A DNA stretch of 64,000 bases from Halomonas sp. (GCF_007692655.1 NZ_REBQ01000137.1:1-64000); one strand, 5' to 3'; shown: positions 1 to 8,952, counted from the stretch's first letter. Made by a program: numbers and translations. The notes: generated by a model not told the origin, from the sequence alone.

Positions 1-203
1 GCATAGGTAAGGCCAACTAATACTATCGCTAATCCGCCGATAATAAAGGCTACAATGGCGCCCAAACTACCTGCGGATTGGATCGCGGTACCGGTGAGGA
101 CTATCCAGCCCCAGCCAATCATGGCACCGAAGGCCAACGCTAAAACATCGCCACGGGCAAGTACCCGGACAAGCCCTTCCTGTTCTGATGAAGGTGTGGT
201 CAT
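1..203 (-). CDS. APC-family amino-acid permease, N-terminal part (runs off the window)
   Basis: Read from the reverse strand, the ATG at 203 opens a frame that stays open to the window edge and gives about 67 residues. A short hydrophilic N-terminus is followed by a hydrophobic segment with GAMIGWGW, then a second hydrophobic stretch rich in Gly, Ile and Val. The GxMIGxG signature in the first membrane span is typical of the amino acid-polyamine-organocation superfamily, where it helps bind the substrate backbone. An AGGA ribosome site lies about 10 bases upstream. The gene is divergent from a MocR regulator at 485, which may control it. The substrate cannot be inferred from this fragment. 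Confidence 0.75.
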   Translation of the reverse strand, partial: MTTPSSEQEGLVRVLARGDVLALAFGAMIGWGWIVLTGTAIQSAGSLGAIVAFIIGGLAIVLVGLTY

Positions 204-429
204 TGTAAAGTGTCCTGCAAGTTATTGGATGTTGTCTTAAGCGCTCAGGGGCGCGCAGTATCCTGATCCTGTTTTCACGTCTCCGCTTTAAACTGGTGCG
301 TTTGCAACGGGCTTGCTCAACGGGATAGCGACACGCTAGCAGGCGGAGACCAAAACACGAATGCACCACTTTTGCGTTCAACTAGACCAATTTTAGAGCG
401 CACCAAAAGGGTGCGGATTTTCTGTAATA

Positions 430-454
430 CTTTCGTCTAGAGGCCCGACGAAAG
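430..454. promoter_or_regulatory. Inverted repeat in the leader of the MocR gene
   Basis: CTTTCGTC (430-437) and GACGAAAG (447-454) form perfect 8-base arms around a 9-base centre, 30 bases before the MocR start codon. It could be an autoregulatory operator or a 5' UTR hairpin; the sequence does not decide. The rest of the 281-base divergent region (204-484) shows no other convincing element. Confidence 0.4.
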
Positions 455-484
455 CCGGTTTCACGGGATAAAGGAGCCACCGTC

Positions 485-1903
485 ATGGATCGAGAGGAGG
501 TCGTGCACCAACTTGTGCAACTTTATGCACTACAACCTGAACGGCTAAGCAAGCAGGTGCGGATTGAGCAAGCGCTGCGCCAAGCCATTGTCCATCAATG
601 GCCTTCCGGCCTGCGGCTGCCCTCCCATCGCCAGTTGGCAGAGACCCTTGGCGTTGCCCGTCAGACACTCGCGCTGGCCATCCATACACTGCTTGAAGAG
701 GCACTGCTGAAAACCGCCCACGGCCAAGGCACCTGGACCTCCAGGCCTGTTACTCCAAGCATGGCTCAGTATGGCAATGGCCAACTCTCTAGCCGCGCCC
801 AGCGGGTACTGGACGGCCCTGGTGCAAGCGCTATTCAAAGCGGGGCCTTCGTTCCCGGCATCCCCGATATCACTCAATTTCCAATGCGAAAATGGCGGCA
901 GCTCTATGCCAGCGTTACAGTGCCGCAAAATGCCCTACTGCTCTCCTACTCAACCGGTGGCTATGGCCCGCTGAAGCGCGCAATCCGCGATTTTTTGGCG
1001 CGCTGGCGCAATATTAGTTGCGATACCGAGCAGATTATCATCACCGACGGTACCCATAACGGCATTGAACTCTGCGCCGTGGCACTAGCCGATGTAGGCG
1101 ATACCGTCGCCATGGAGTCACCCTGCTACTGGGGGGCGCGGAATGTGTTTACTGCCACGGGTCTGGAGATCCAGATGCTGGCATGGCAGCCCGGCCAAGG
1201 GCACTCGCTGCCAATGAATCCTAGCCCGGTAAAGCTGGCCTACCTGACTGGCTCTCACCACTACCCCCTCAGCGTGCCTACCAGCGCTGCCGACAAGCAG
1301 CACTTATGCGATGCCTTATCGCCCACTTATATAGTGGAAGACGACTACGAATTTAACCGCGACGACCATCCTAATTTGCTCTTCGACCCACGCTCTGAGC
1401 GCCACTTACTGGTGGGCTCGTTTTCCAAGATGATGTTTCCAGGGCTGCGATTAGGCTATTTAGTCGTGCCGCGCCATTTAGCAGGGCCCATGAATCGCCT
1501 GCGCAGCGAACTGTTCCGCGAGGGACGCATGCTGGATCAGGCGGTGCTGGCGCAGTTTATTTTTGATGGCGATCTGGACGCCTGGTGTCGGCGCATTCAG
1601 CGTGACTATTTAGGCCGCCAACAGGTGCTGCATGATCAGTTGCGCTCATTGCCGCTGGTTCGCAGCGTATCGTCACCCAGCAGCGCGATTAGCTTATGCG
1701 TTGAGTTTGAACCGCAGGTCAACGATGTGCAGATCGCTCATGCGCTGCTAAAAGAGCATTTAATTGTTCGACCGCTAAGCCCGGTATGCGCCAAGGGAGA
1801 TATACGTTCTGGGCTGGTAATGGGTGTTGGGATGCTATCTGGTGAAACCTTGGTGCGTGAGGCTCAGCGGCTGCGCCGATGCCTGGAAGTGCTGTTACGC
1901 TAG
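485..1903 (+). CDS. MocR-family transcriptional regulator with aminotransferase-like domain
   Basis: A 472-residue protein of the GntR/MocR class. An N-terminal winged helix (about residues 25-90, with LRLPSHRQLAETLGVARQT) is linked to a fold-type I PLP domain. The PLP site is visible: EDDYEF around residue 280, and GSFSKMMFPGLRLGY around residue 315, whose lysine should form the Schiff base. Such proteins bind PLP and sense an amino-compound rather than catalyse transamination. AAGGAG lies 9 bases before the ATG. It is divergent from the amino-acid permease at the left edge, so control of that permease is a reasonable inference, but no effector is known. Confidence 0.9.
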   Translation: MDREEVVHQLVQLYALQPERLSKQVRIEQALRQAIVHQWPSGLRLPSHRQLAETLGVARQTLALAIHTLLEEALLKTAHGQGTWTSRPVTPSMAQYGNGQLSSRAQRVLDGPGASAIQSGAFVPGIPDITQFPMRKWRQLYASVTVPQNALLLSYSTGGYGPLKRAIRDFLARWRNISCDTEQIIITDGTHNGIELCAVALADVGDTVAMESPCYWGARNVFTATGLEIQMLAWQPGQGHSLPMNPSPVKLAYLTGSHHYPLSVPTSAADKQHLCDALSPTYIVEDDYEFNRDDHPNLLFDPRSERHLLVGSFSKMMFPGLRLGYLVVPRHLAGPMNRLRSELFREGRMLDQAVLAQFIFDGDLDAWCRRIQRDYLGRQQVLHDQLRSLPLVRSVSSPSSAISLCVEFEPQVNDVQIAHALLKEHLIVRPLSPVCAKGDIRSGLVMGVGMLSGETLVREAQRLRRCLEVLLR

Positions 1904-1983
1904 TAATAAAGAATGAGTGATTCGCTATTTATCGGTAGAGTAAAGCGCACAGATTACCCACAGGCTACTCAAGACTTATCCAC

Positions 1984-2034
1984 AAGGCCTTACTGACAAG
2001 GCTTACTTATAAGGCTACTTACAAGGACTTAGCC
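1984..2034. repeat. Four imperfect 12-14 bp tandem copies upstream of the SLT gene
   Basis: Units starting AAGGC or AAGGA occur at 1984-1997, 1998-2010, 2011-2022 and 2023-2034, directly before the ATG at 2035. The last copy supplies the AAGGA ribosome site. The copies differ in length by one or two bases, as after slippage followed by drift. Confidence 0.75.
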
Positions 2035-2739
2035 ATGCACCGCCCTGTTGATAAATTTATCGATCGTTTTACCGCTAACCCCTCGTCTTGTTTCCCGCTT
2101 GGTTTTAATAAGCTACGCCTGTGGGCAGCGCTGAGCTTCGTGCTACTGCTTACTGGCTGCGCCACTTTTGCACCCAACCCACCTCAAGACCAAAGCAATA
2201 TCTGCGAAATATTCCGAGAACAGCCGAGTTGGTATGACTACGCTCGGGAGTCAGAGGAGAAATGGGGCACACCGATCGCCACCCAAATGTCATTTATTCA
2301 GCAGGAATCTTCGTTTCGCAGCCATGTCCGCCCTGATCGCAGGCGCTACCTAGGCTTTATTCCCGGGCCCCGCCCCTCTTCCGCCAGAGGTTACGCCCAA
2401 GCGCAAGATCCCGTGTGGAGCGAATACCAAGAACAAGCGGGCAGCCTGTTTGCCCGGCGGACCCACATGAAACACGCCACTGATTTTATTGGCTGGTACA
2501 ACCGCCGCTCCCAGCAACAAGCGGGCATTTCGCTTAACAATCCTGAGCACCTTTACTATGCCTATCACGAAGGCGCGGGGGGTTATCAGCGGGGCAGCTA
2601 TCGCGGCAAATCCCATGTGCTTCGAGCAGGCAGCCAAGTGGCCGCACGCGCCAACCGCTACCAGGCCCAACTCAACAGCTGCGAAGCGGAGTTTCAGTGT
2701 CGCAGGTTTTACCAGGTCTGGCCGTTTTGCAGGCGTTGA
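2035..2739 (+). CDS. SLT-domain lytic transglycosylase-like lipoprotein
   Basis: 234 residues. After a long hydrophilic N-terminus there is a hydrophobic segment ending in the lipobox LLTGC (Cys about residue 42), so the mature protein should be a lipoprotein. The mature part holds an SLT-like lysozyme fold: the catalytic glutamate is probably in the QQESSF motif near residue 90, followed by SARGYAQAQD and later YAYHEGAGG. Family members cleave peptidoglycan glycan strands to anhydromuropeptides. The ATG at 2035 has an AAGGA site 7 bases away; a start nearer the hydrophobic segment is also possible. Specificity within the SLT group is not resolved. Confidence 0.8.
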   Translation: MHRPVDKFIDRFTANPSSCFPLGFNKLRLWAALSFVLLLTGCATFAPNPPQDQSNICEIFREQPSWYDYARESEEKWGTPIATQMSFIQQESSFRSHVRPDRRRYLGFIPGPRPSSARGYAQAQDPVWSEYQEQAGSLFARRTHMKHATDFIGWYNRRSQQQAGISLNNPEHLYYAYHEGAGGYQRGSYRGKSHVLRAGSQVAARANRYQAQLNSCEAEFQCRRFYQVWPFCRR

Positions 2740-2760
2740 ATCAACCGTTGTCTCATCAGG

Positions 2761-2788
2761 TAAAGTTCTCTCAGTCTTTTACCGATAA
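2761..2788 (+). promoter_or_regulatory. Sigma-28 (FliA)-like promoter of the chemoreceptor gene
   Basis: TAAAGTTC at 2761-2768 and ACCGATAA at 2781-2788 match the flagellar sigma-28 consensus (TAAAGTTT, 11 bases, GCCGATAA), with a 12-base spacer and two base changes. It lies 86 bases before the chemoreceptor start. The match is seen directly; function is inferred from the pattern and the downstream gene. Confidence 0.6.
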
Positions 2789-2873
2789 GTATTATAAGAA
2801 TAAAAAGTCACTCGTTCTTGGTGACCAACTTTCGCCACTCTAGCGGCGAGCCAAATGAGTAGGAGCAAAAATA

Positions 2874-4826
2874 ATGACTATAAGCTCAATTGCAAATGCT
2901 AAAGGCATTGCAAACAAACACTCAGAAAATGGATTTTCTAGCGTACCCACGCAACGTGAAAGGCATCGCATGAGTTTCCGTGCTCGGCTTACCAGCATGA
3001 TTGTTAGCCTGGTGCTAGTGTCAGTGACGATTGTCGCAAGCCTGGTTTATTTGCAATACCGACAGGCTTATACGCAGGCTACTGTTGAGCAGCTCCAGAG
3101 CACAGGACAAATGATGAGCGACTCGTTCAGTCAGTGGCTCAATGCCCGGCAGGATGATATGCGCTATATCGCCAGTTTGGATCCAGTACGCTCGGTGGAT
3201 GTGCCACAAATGGACCATCTTCTTGCTCAAATGGCAGCACAAGACGGCTTTTACGACACAATCTTTTTTGTTGGCCCCGATGGCATAGGGGTTTCGGGGG
3301 TGAGCTATGACAACGGTGTTAGCTTACTCAATCAAAGTCAGGCAGCAGAGTTCAATGTCGCCGACCGCGCATGGTTTCAGCAGGCGATCCAGGGAGAAAT
3401 GGTTTTCTCTCAACCACTCATATCCCGCGCCACAGGGAATCAAGTCAGTAACGTAGTGGCCCCTGTTTTTGATGACAATAGCAATGTAGTGGGTGTAGTA
3501 CGTGCCGCCGTCCGGCTCGACGTGCTGTTTGAACGCATGGAAGCAATGTCGATGGGTGGGCGCTCAAACACCTACCTACTGGCTAGCGATGGTGCGCCAG
3601 TAACTCCTATTGCGGGTCTCAACGATCAGAGCATAACCTTGAGCACCCAAGCCGCCACCGCTATCGCTGCTGGTGAAACCGGGGTGGGTCATTATCAGGA
3701 TGCAGCAGGCACCAACGTGATCGGCAGCTATACCTACCTGCCCCGTTTGGACTGGGGGTTAGTGGTTGAAATTCCTGAGCAGGACGCCCTAGCTGATGTA
3801 AACAGAATGTTCTGGCTACTCATTTTGATTACCAGTGTCATTGTGGTTTGCGCTGCCGTATTCAGCTTATGGGTTGTACGCTCGGTGGTGAGAACGCTGG
3901 GCGGCGACCCGCAGATTGCGAGCAACATTGTTCAGCGAGTGGTCAACGGCGACCTCACAACGCAGGTACCGCTCAAACCCGGCGACACCACCAGCCTGCT
4001 AGCCAACATTGCTGAAATGCAGCAGAATTTACGCCAAATGATGACCAACATTAAGGGTGCCGCAGATTCAGTCAACACCGCTAGCAATGAGATCGCCCAG
4101 GGCAATGACGACCTGGCAAGTCGGACAGAGGAGCAATCGTCTTCTCTGGTTGAAACGGCCTCCAGCATTGAAGAGATGAGCGCAGCCGTCCGCCAAACAG
4201 CGGACTACGCTAATCAGGCCAACGCACTCACTCAATCCTTAGACCAGCAAACCCAAACGGCTAGCCAAGTAGGCGAGCAGGCCACCCAAGCGATGCAGGC
4301 TATCAAGCAAACCAACCTTCAAGTCGTTACGATTGTAGAGTCTATTGATGCTATTGCCTTTCAGACTAACCTGCTTGCCTTAAACGCGTCGGTAGAAGCC
4401 GCACGAGCTGGGGAGCATGGGCGCGGATTTGCCGTAGTAGCGGATGAAGTTCGCAAACTCGCTAAGCGCTGCGCCGATGAAGCGAATCAAATTCGTGAGG
4501 TGGTTAATAACAGCGCCACAAAAGTTAATGAGGGAGAAAGCCTTGTTGCTAATGCGGGACAACAGCTACTCAGCATTGCACAGAGCGTCAAACGTATAAC
4601 AGAGTTTGTCAGCGAAATATCTACCGCTGCCAGCGAACAATCAAGCGGCATAGATCAGATCAATCAGGCAGTGAACCAGCTTGAAGAAGTAACTCAGCAA
4701 AATGCTGCTCTCGTTGAACAAGCCTCTGCTTCCAGCCAATCGCTAAATGATCAGGCTAGAGAACTAACGGCTCTGTTAGAGGGCTTCCGCATAGAAGACA
4801 ATATCGTCGTAACTCAAAACAGATAA
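2874..4826 (+). CDS. Methyl-accepting chemotaxis protein (Cache-HAMP-MCP)
   Basis: 650 residues. First membrane span about 41-60, then a periplasmic domain of about 250 residues of double-Cache type ([30 protein letters not shown]), second span about 310-335, a HAMP linker, and a long coiled-coil signalling domain. The hairpin tip is recognisable ([21 protein letters not shown], about residues 490-512) and should contact CheA and CheW. No CheR-binding C-terminal pentapeptide is present. The start at 2874 has AGGAG 10 bases upstream; an internal Met at residue 33 is an alternative. A sigma-28-like promoter precedes the gene. Cache receptors often bind amino or organic acids; the ligand here is unknown. 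Confidence 0.92.
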   Translation: MTISSIANAKGIANKHSENGFSSVPTQRERHRMSFRARLTSMIVSLVLVSVTIVASLVYLQYRQAYTQATVEQLQSTGQMMSDSFSQWLNARQDDMRYIASLDPVRSVDVPQMDHLLAQMAAQDGFYDTIFFVGPDGIGVSGVSYDNGVSLLNQSQAAEFNVADRAWFQQAIQGEMVFSQPLISRATGNQVSNVVAPVFDDNSNVVGVVRAAVRLDVLFERMEAMSMGGRSNTYLLASDGAPVTPIAGLNDQSITLSTQAATAIAAGETGVGHYQDAAGTNVIGSYTYLPRLDWGLVVEIPEQDALADVNRMFWLLILITSVIVVCAAVFSLWVVRSVVRTLGGDPQIASNIVQRVVNGDLTTQVPLKPGDTTSLLANIAEMQQNLRQMMTNIKGAADSVNTASNEIAQGNDDLASRTEEQSSSLVETASSIEEMSAAVRQTADYANQANALTQSLDQQTQTASQVGEQATQAMQAIKQTNLQVVTIVESIDAIAFQTNLLALNASVEAARAGEHGRGFAVVADEVRKLAKRCADEANQIREVVNNSATKVNEGESLVANAGQQLLSIAQSVKRITEFVSEISTAASEQSSGIDQINQAVNQLEEVTQQNAALVEQASASSQSLNDQARELTALLEGFRIEDNIVVTQNR

Positions 4827-4846
4827 GGCAGCTTGAAAAGCGATTT

Positions 4847-4884
4847 CATCACCACCCTGATATGTTGGGCAAAGGGTGGTGATG
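4847..4884 (+). terminator. Strong hairpin after the chemoreceptor gene, no U-tract
   Basis: CATCACCACCCT (4847-4858) and AGGGTGGTGATG (4873-4884) form a perfect 12-base stem with a 14-base loop, 20 bases after the chemoreceptor stop. No run of T follows, so it is either an atypical terminator or an mRNA-end stabiliser. Confidence 0.5.
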
Positions 4885-4930
4885 CAGGGCGCTATCCGCC
4901 ACTGGCGTGAAAGTTACCGTGCTAACCTAT

Positions 4931-5704
4931 ATGCTTACGTTTTCATCGCAGATAGGTAGTTCATTGCCTTTACTGATTGGCTTCGCTTTTATTGCAGTCG
5001 TCTTCTGTACCTCAATGCTCTCCGGCATATTTGGTATGGCGGGTGGCTTGGTACTGCTGTGGTTTCTGCTGTTAATCTTTCCCGCGGCTACCGCTATGGC
5101 GGTACACGGCGTTATTCAGCTCACCGCCAATGGGTCACGGGCGTGGCTTTCACGACGTTTTATTGTTTGGCGTATCGTCTTTTTGATGACGCTCGGGGTG
5201 CTAAGTGCCGCTGGGTTGCTGCTGCTGTTCAGCTACAGCCCCAATGCTGCCACGGTATCGTTGCTGATAGGCCTCATGCCTATGTTGGTATGGATGCCTA
5301 AGCGCTGGTTTCATCTGGATGCCAATCGCGCCAGTCACGCGCTGTGCTGTGGTATTGCTTCCGGTGGGTTAACGATTGCAGCGGGAGTTTCGGGTCCGTT
5401 GATCGATATTTTCTTTGTGCGTTCGCGTATGGATCGTCGTCAGGTAGTCGCTACTAAAGCGATGATTCAAGTGGTGGCCCACAGCATCAAAATCATCTTT
5501 TATCTTGGCTCTGCGCTGGCGCTGAGTGCCGGGGAGTGGAGTATTATCCTACTGGCGGCGCCGTTTGCGATCTTCGGCACCCATACCGGCAACCGTGTCT
5601 TACAGCGCCTCACTGACTCGAACTTCCGCACATGGACCCGCTGGATCGTTACCGGCATTGGCGTTTTTTACTTTCTACAAGGGATATTCCTGCTGACTCG
5701 CTAG
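4931..5704 (+). CDS. TauE/SafE-family sulfite/organosulfonate exporter-like permease
   Basis: About 257 residues with seven to eight hydrophobic segments and the family signature near the N-terminus (GIFGMAGG), repeated in degenerate form in the second half (IASGGLTIAAGVSGPL). Members of the group move sulfite, sulfonates or small organic anions across the inner membrane. I chose the ATG at 4931; a GTG at 4907 would add eight residues, and neither has a clear ribosome site. The gene stands alone between the chemoreceptor and the M24 gene, so context gives no substrate. Confidence 0.85.
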   Translation: MLTFSSQIGSSLPLLIGFAFIAVVFCTSMLSGIFGMAGGLVLLWFLLLIFPAATAMAVHGVIQLTANGSRAWLSRRFIVWRIVFLMTLGVLSAAGLLLLFSYSPNAATVSLLIGLMPMLVWMPKRWFHLDANRASHALCCGIASGGLTIAAGVSGPLIDIFFVRSRMDRRQVVATKAMIQVVAHSIKIIFYLGSALALSAGEWSIILLAAPFAIFGTHTGNRVLQRLTDSNFRTWTRWIVTGIGVFYFLQGIFLLTR

Positions 5705-5773
5705 CGTTGAGAATGACAAAAGCGTGCCGTCGGTAGCTGCCTATACTGACCATAGCCACCAACGGAGGTCGCT

Positions 5774-6961
5774 ATGGATTATCTTCATTACCGCGAAGCC
5801 CTTGCCGCAACACTCGCCCAGAGTGAGTTACCCTTTCCCGCGACTGAATATCAAACACGACTCGATCACGTTCGCCGTGCCATGGTGCAGCGCAGCCTTG
5901 GCGCGCTGCTGCTTACCGACCCCGCCGATATAAACTATCTGACTGGCTACCATACCTTTGAGGTCTCGGTTCACGCCTGCCTGGTCTGCACCCAAGAGAA
6001 GCTGGTACTGCAAGTCGCCTCGATTGAAACCGGGGCTGCCGTTGTGACCGCGCGGGTTGATGAGATCATTGGCTACCGTTGGGAAAACCTGGACGAAATC
6101 ATCGCACCGCTGGCTGACCTGCTTGCCCCTTATAAACAAATAGGCATCGATGGCTGGAGTGCAGGGCTACGCTTTGGTGTGTTTGATGCGCTGATGCAGA
6201 CCATTGGCCGTGAAAGATTTAGCGAAGCAGGCAATCTGCTTGATGTTATCCGCATTGTTAAAAGCCCTGCTGAAATTAACATGCTGCAAGAAAGCGCTCG
6301 GATTACGGCTATCGGGCTAGAAACTGCGGTACAGAGCATCCGCCCTGGCATGACCGATAACGAGGTGGCCGCCGTGGGGGCCAAAACACTGTTAGAGAAT
6401 GGCAGTGAGTTTATGAGCCTTCAGCCGATTGTGACCAGTGGGCATCGTATCGGGGTGATTCACGTTAATCATAAGCGTCGCGTCATAAAGATCAATGAGC
6501 CCGTGTTTTTAGAGTTTGGGGCAGCGTATCAACGCTATACGGCTCCCATGATGCGCACTGCCGTCGCGGGCGCAGCAAGCCCGGCACTAGCAGCCACTCG
6601 GGACCTTTGCCGCTCACTCTTCGAGGCGTTATGCGACAACATGCGCCCTGGTAACACCTTCGATCAAGCGGCACAGGCCGCAGATGCACTCCTTGCTCCT
6701 CAACGCGACCAGTTTTTCTTCTCAGGCGTGTTCGGCTACGCCGTGGGGGCCCAGTTTCCACCTAGTTGGGTCGAAGGTACGGGCTATATCGCCAAAGGCC
6801 AGACCCGTCTCTTTGAAGCCAATATGGTTTTTCACCTGCCGCTCTGCCTACGCGTACCCGGTCAATGGGGAGTTGGAATAAGCGATACGGTGGTAGTGAC
6901 TGAAAACGGAGCCAAACCGCTGACCAATAACGACTGGCAGCTGTTTGAGGCGTGCTCATAG
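5774..6961 (+). CDS. M24-family creatinase/ectoine-hydrolase-like protein lacking the metal ligands
   Basis: 395 residues: an N-terminal creatinase domain (to about 165) and a C-terminal pita-bread M24 domain. In aminopeptidase-type M24 enzymes five residues (Asp, Asp, His, Glu, Glu) bind two metals. Here the first pair sits in LEFGAAYQRYTAPMMRT (about 245; Asp to Glu, Asp to Pro). The histidine region reads FGYAVGAQFPPSW (about 319; His to Tyr). The last two acidic sites read HLPL and GISD (about 352 and 370). All five are therefore changed, as in metal-independent creatinase and ectoine hydrolase (DoeA), whose PPxW motif it also resembles. It probably hydrolyses a small C-N bond, but the substrate is open. 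GGAGG lies 7 bases before the ATG. Confidence 0.82.
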   Translation: MDYLHYREALAATLAQSELPFPATEYQTRLDHVRRAMVQRSLGALLLTDPADINYLTGYHTFEVSVHACLVCTQEKLVLQVASIETGAAVVTARVDEIIGYRWENLDEIIAPLADLLAPYKQIGIDGWSAGLRFGVFDALMQTIGRERFSEAGNLLDVIRIVKSPAEINMLQESARITAIGLETAVQSIRPGMTDNEVAAVGAKTLLENGSEFMSLQPIVTSGHRIGVIHVNHKRRVIKINEPVFLEFGAAYQRYTAPMMRTAVAGAASPALAATRDLCRSLFEALCDNMRPGNTFDQAAQAADALLAPQRDQFFFSGVFGYAVGAQFPPSWVEGTGYIAKGQTRLFEANMVFHLPLCLRVPGQWGVGISDTVVVTENGAKPLTNNDWQLFEACS

Positions 6962-6985
6962 CCTCGCTCAACGTAGCCTCGCTCA
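6959..6985. repeat. 12-bp direct repeat starting at a stop codon
   Basis: TAGCCTCGCTCA occurs exactly at 6959-6970 and 6974-6985 (period 15). The first copy begins with the TAG stop codon of the M24 gene. Confidence 0.8.
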
Positions 6986-7039
6986 TAGCCACTGCATTGA
7001 CACATCAATAAAGTAGCGCTATCGTCACCGTAGATGCAA

Positions 7040-7056
7040 ATGAGAAACACTCTCTA
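7040..7056. promoter_or_regulatory. Possible Fur-box-like element
   Basis: The 17 bases from 7040 (ATGAGAAAC then ACTCTCTA) agree at about 12 positions with the ATGAGAAT-type Fur palindrome seen in gammaproteobacteria. It lies about 60 bases before the small cysteine-rich gene. The right arm is imperfect, so this is only a candidate. Confidence 0.3.
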
Positions 7057-7112
7057 TCTTATTAAGACGACAGATGCTTTAAGCAGACAGTCAAGCGTGA
7101 GGGATAAATGGG

Positions 7113-7484
7113 ATGACTAGCGAGCAGCGGCAACTTCGCCAAACGGTCATGTTTTTGCGTACCTCTTTTGAAGCGGTTCAGCACTCTATTGCTGGCCGCC
7201 TGGAAGACCCGCTACCCTGCTGGATGGATACCAGTATGCTGACGATGCTTTCGCGAGAGCTGAACCGCTGCTGCCAGCAATCCAAACCGCTATTTGCCCC
7301 GCCTGTCACCGAACAGCTCTATATCGCCACCCAACAGTGCGAGCTGTTACTTAAGCAGTGCCCAGGGGTACTCAGCAGTGCGGTCTGCCACCGCCAGTTG
7401 GCTGCGATTATGCTGCCGCTATCAAGCGCACTACAGCAGATAGATACCCCCGCCAAACGCCGCTGGCCTTGGCAACGGGGCTAA
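7113..7484 (+). CDS. Hypothetical cysteine-rich small protein
   Basis: 123 residues that I do not recognise. It contains six cysteines (about positions 36, 53, 54, 76, 83 and 92), no signal peptide and no membrane segment, and looks mainly helical. The tail is basic and tryptophan-rich (AKRRWPWQRG). A GAGGGA ribosome site precedes the ATG, and a good intrinsic terminator follows at 7538, so it appears to be a real single-gene unit. The cysteines and a Fur-like element upstream would suit a metal- or redox-related role, but that is speculation. Confidence 0.65.
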   Translation: MTSEQRQLRQTVMFLRTSFEAVQHSIAGRLEDPLPCWMDTSMLTMLSRELNRCCQQSKPLFAPPVTEQLYIATQQCELLLKQCPGVLSSAVCHRQLAAIMLPLSSALQQIDTPAKRRWPWQRG

Positions 7485-7537
7485 TATCAACCTCACTAGC
7501 AACCCCATCGCTTGCAAAATTAGCACCGGCTATTATT

Positions 7538-7571
7538 AACCCCGTCTTCATTTGAGGCGGGGTTTTGTTTT
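7538..7571 (+). terminator. Intrinsic terminator
   Basis: AACCCCG (7538-7544) pairs with CGGGGTT (7558-7564) across a 13-base loop, followed by a T-rich tract. It ends the unit of the small cysteine-rich protein. Confidence 0.8.
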
Positions 7572-7628
7572 GCCGACCGCGACCTTCTACATAAATTTAA
7601 TGGCTAATCGTAGATGGTTAATTACTCG

Positions 7629-7658
7629 TTGGCACTTACTAGTAAACTGGTCTATTCT
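7629..7658 (+). promoter_or_regulatory. Candidate sigma-70 promoter of nemA
   Basis: TTGGCA (7629-7634) and TATTCT (7653-7658) are separated by 18 bases. The spacer contains GGTCTA-like bases resembling a half-site of the NemR operator known in E. coli, but no nemR gene lies in the window. Confidence 0.4.
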
Positions 7659-7701
7659 AAGCATCACTAGATTCCCATCTCATCCAAAAGGAGCTTAATT
7701 G

Positions 7702-8820
7702 ATGGCTTTCGAAACACTGTTTACTCCGATCCAAATGGGCAGCCTGTCACTCCCTAACCGCGTGATTATGGCGCCACTGACACGCTCACGCACGCCGGAC
7801 AGTGTTCCGGGCAAGATGCAGGAAGCTTACTACGGCCAGCGTGCCGGAGCCGGGCTAATTATTAGCGAAGCGACGAACATTTCTCCCACCGCACGTGGCT
7901 ACGTCTACACCCCCGGCATTTGGACCGATGCGCAGGAAGCGGGCTGGAAAGGGGTCGTAAACGCAGTGCATGCCAAGGGCGGCCGTATTGCGCTGCAGCT
8001 ATGGCATGTTGGGCGTGTTTCTCACGAAATGGTTCAACCTGACGGGCAACAGCCCGTTGCGCCAAGTGCGCTAAAAGGGGAAGGCGCTCAGTGTTTCGTC
8101 GAATTTGAAGATGGTACCGCCGGTCAGCACCCTACCAGCACACCCCGTGCACTTGAAACTGACGAAATCCCCGGCATTGTCGATGACTACCGCCAAGCGG
8201 CTATGCGTGCCAAGCGTGCGGGCTTTGACATGATCGAAGTCCACGCAGCAAACGCCTACCTGCTCAACCAATTCCTGGCGACCGGCACCAACAAGCGTAC
8301 CGATCAGTACGGCGGTTCACTTGAAAACCGCGCGCGCTTCCCATTGGAAGTGGTCGATGCAGTCATTGATGTCTATGGTTCAGATCGGGTCGGCATTCGC
8401 ATGACACCCTTCATTGAGCTGTTTGGCTTGACCGACGATGAGCCAGAAGCGATGGCGTTCTATATGGCTGAGCAACTTTCCAAGCGCGGCCTTGCCTATC
8501 TGCACTTAAATGAGCCGAACTGGGCCGGTGGTGATATCACCTTCCCAGACGGCTTCCGCGAGCAGATGCGCGAGCGTTTCAGTGGCAGCCTGATTTACTG
8601 CGGCAACTACGACGCAGAGCACGCTGAAGCCCGCATTAGCGAACGCACCACTGATGCCGTTGCCTTTGGCCGTCCCTATATCGCCAACCCTGATTTGCCG
8701 GAGCGCTTCCGCGTTAACGCCCCGCTTACCGAGCCGAATCACGAAACCTTTTATGGTGGCGACGAAAAAGGCTACACGGACTACCCATTTATGAATAATG
8801 GGTATGACCGCATTAGCTAA
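7702..8820 (+). CDS. nemA: Old yellow enzyme, N-ethylmaleimide reductase/alkene reductase
   Basis: 372 residues of an FMN-binding TIM barrel. Family motifs are in place: RVIMAPLTRSR near the N-terminus, LQLWHVGRVSH, and the substrate-binding His-x-x-Asn pair in VHAANAYLLNQF (about residue 180) followed by TDQYGGSLENRARF. The C-terminal FMN phosphate site includes DAVAFGRPYIANPDLPERF. The enzyme uses NAD(P)H to reduce activated C=C bonds and nitro compounds and contributes to electrophile detoxification. I use the ATG at 7702, with AAGGAG 8 bases before it; an in-frame TTG at 7699 is less likely. It is transcribed alone, with a terminator at 8862. Confidence 0.93.
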   Translation: MAFETLFTPIQMGSLSLPNRVIMAPLTRSRTPDSVPGKMQEAYYGQRAGAGLIISEATNISPTARGYVYTPGIWTDAQEAGWKGVVNAVHAKGGRIALQLWHVGRVSHEMVQPDGQQPVAPSALKGEGAQCFVEFEDGTAGQHPTSTPRALETDEIPGIVDDYRQAAMRAKRAGFDMIEVHAANAYLLNQFLATGTNKRTDQYGGSLENRARFPLEVVDAVIDVYGSDRVGIRMTPFIELFGLTDDEPEAMAFYMAEQLSKRGLAYLHLNEPNWAGGDITFPDGFREQMRERFSGSLIYCGNYDAEHAEARISERTTDAVAFGRPYIANPDLPERFRVNAPLTEPNHETFYGGDEKGYTDYPFMNNGYDRIS

Positions 8821-8861
8821 TTGAGCATCTATTGCTCAAGCTGAAGGCCCCTTAGGCCAGA

Positions 8862-8888
8862 AAAGCATCACTTAGGTGGTGCTTTTTT
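8862..8888 (+). terminator. Intrinsic terminator after nemA
   Basis: AAAGCATCAC and GTGGTGCTTT form a stem with one G-T pair and a short loop, followed by a T run. A small upstream hairpin (TTGAGCA 8821-8827 with TGCTCAA 8833-8839) precedes it. Confidence 0.8.
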
Positions 8889-8952
8889 ATATCTGTTCAT
8901 TGCAAAACGCTGCTAGGCTATTGATTCTTTCGTTTGAACCGATAGGTGTAAG

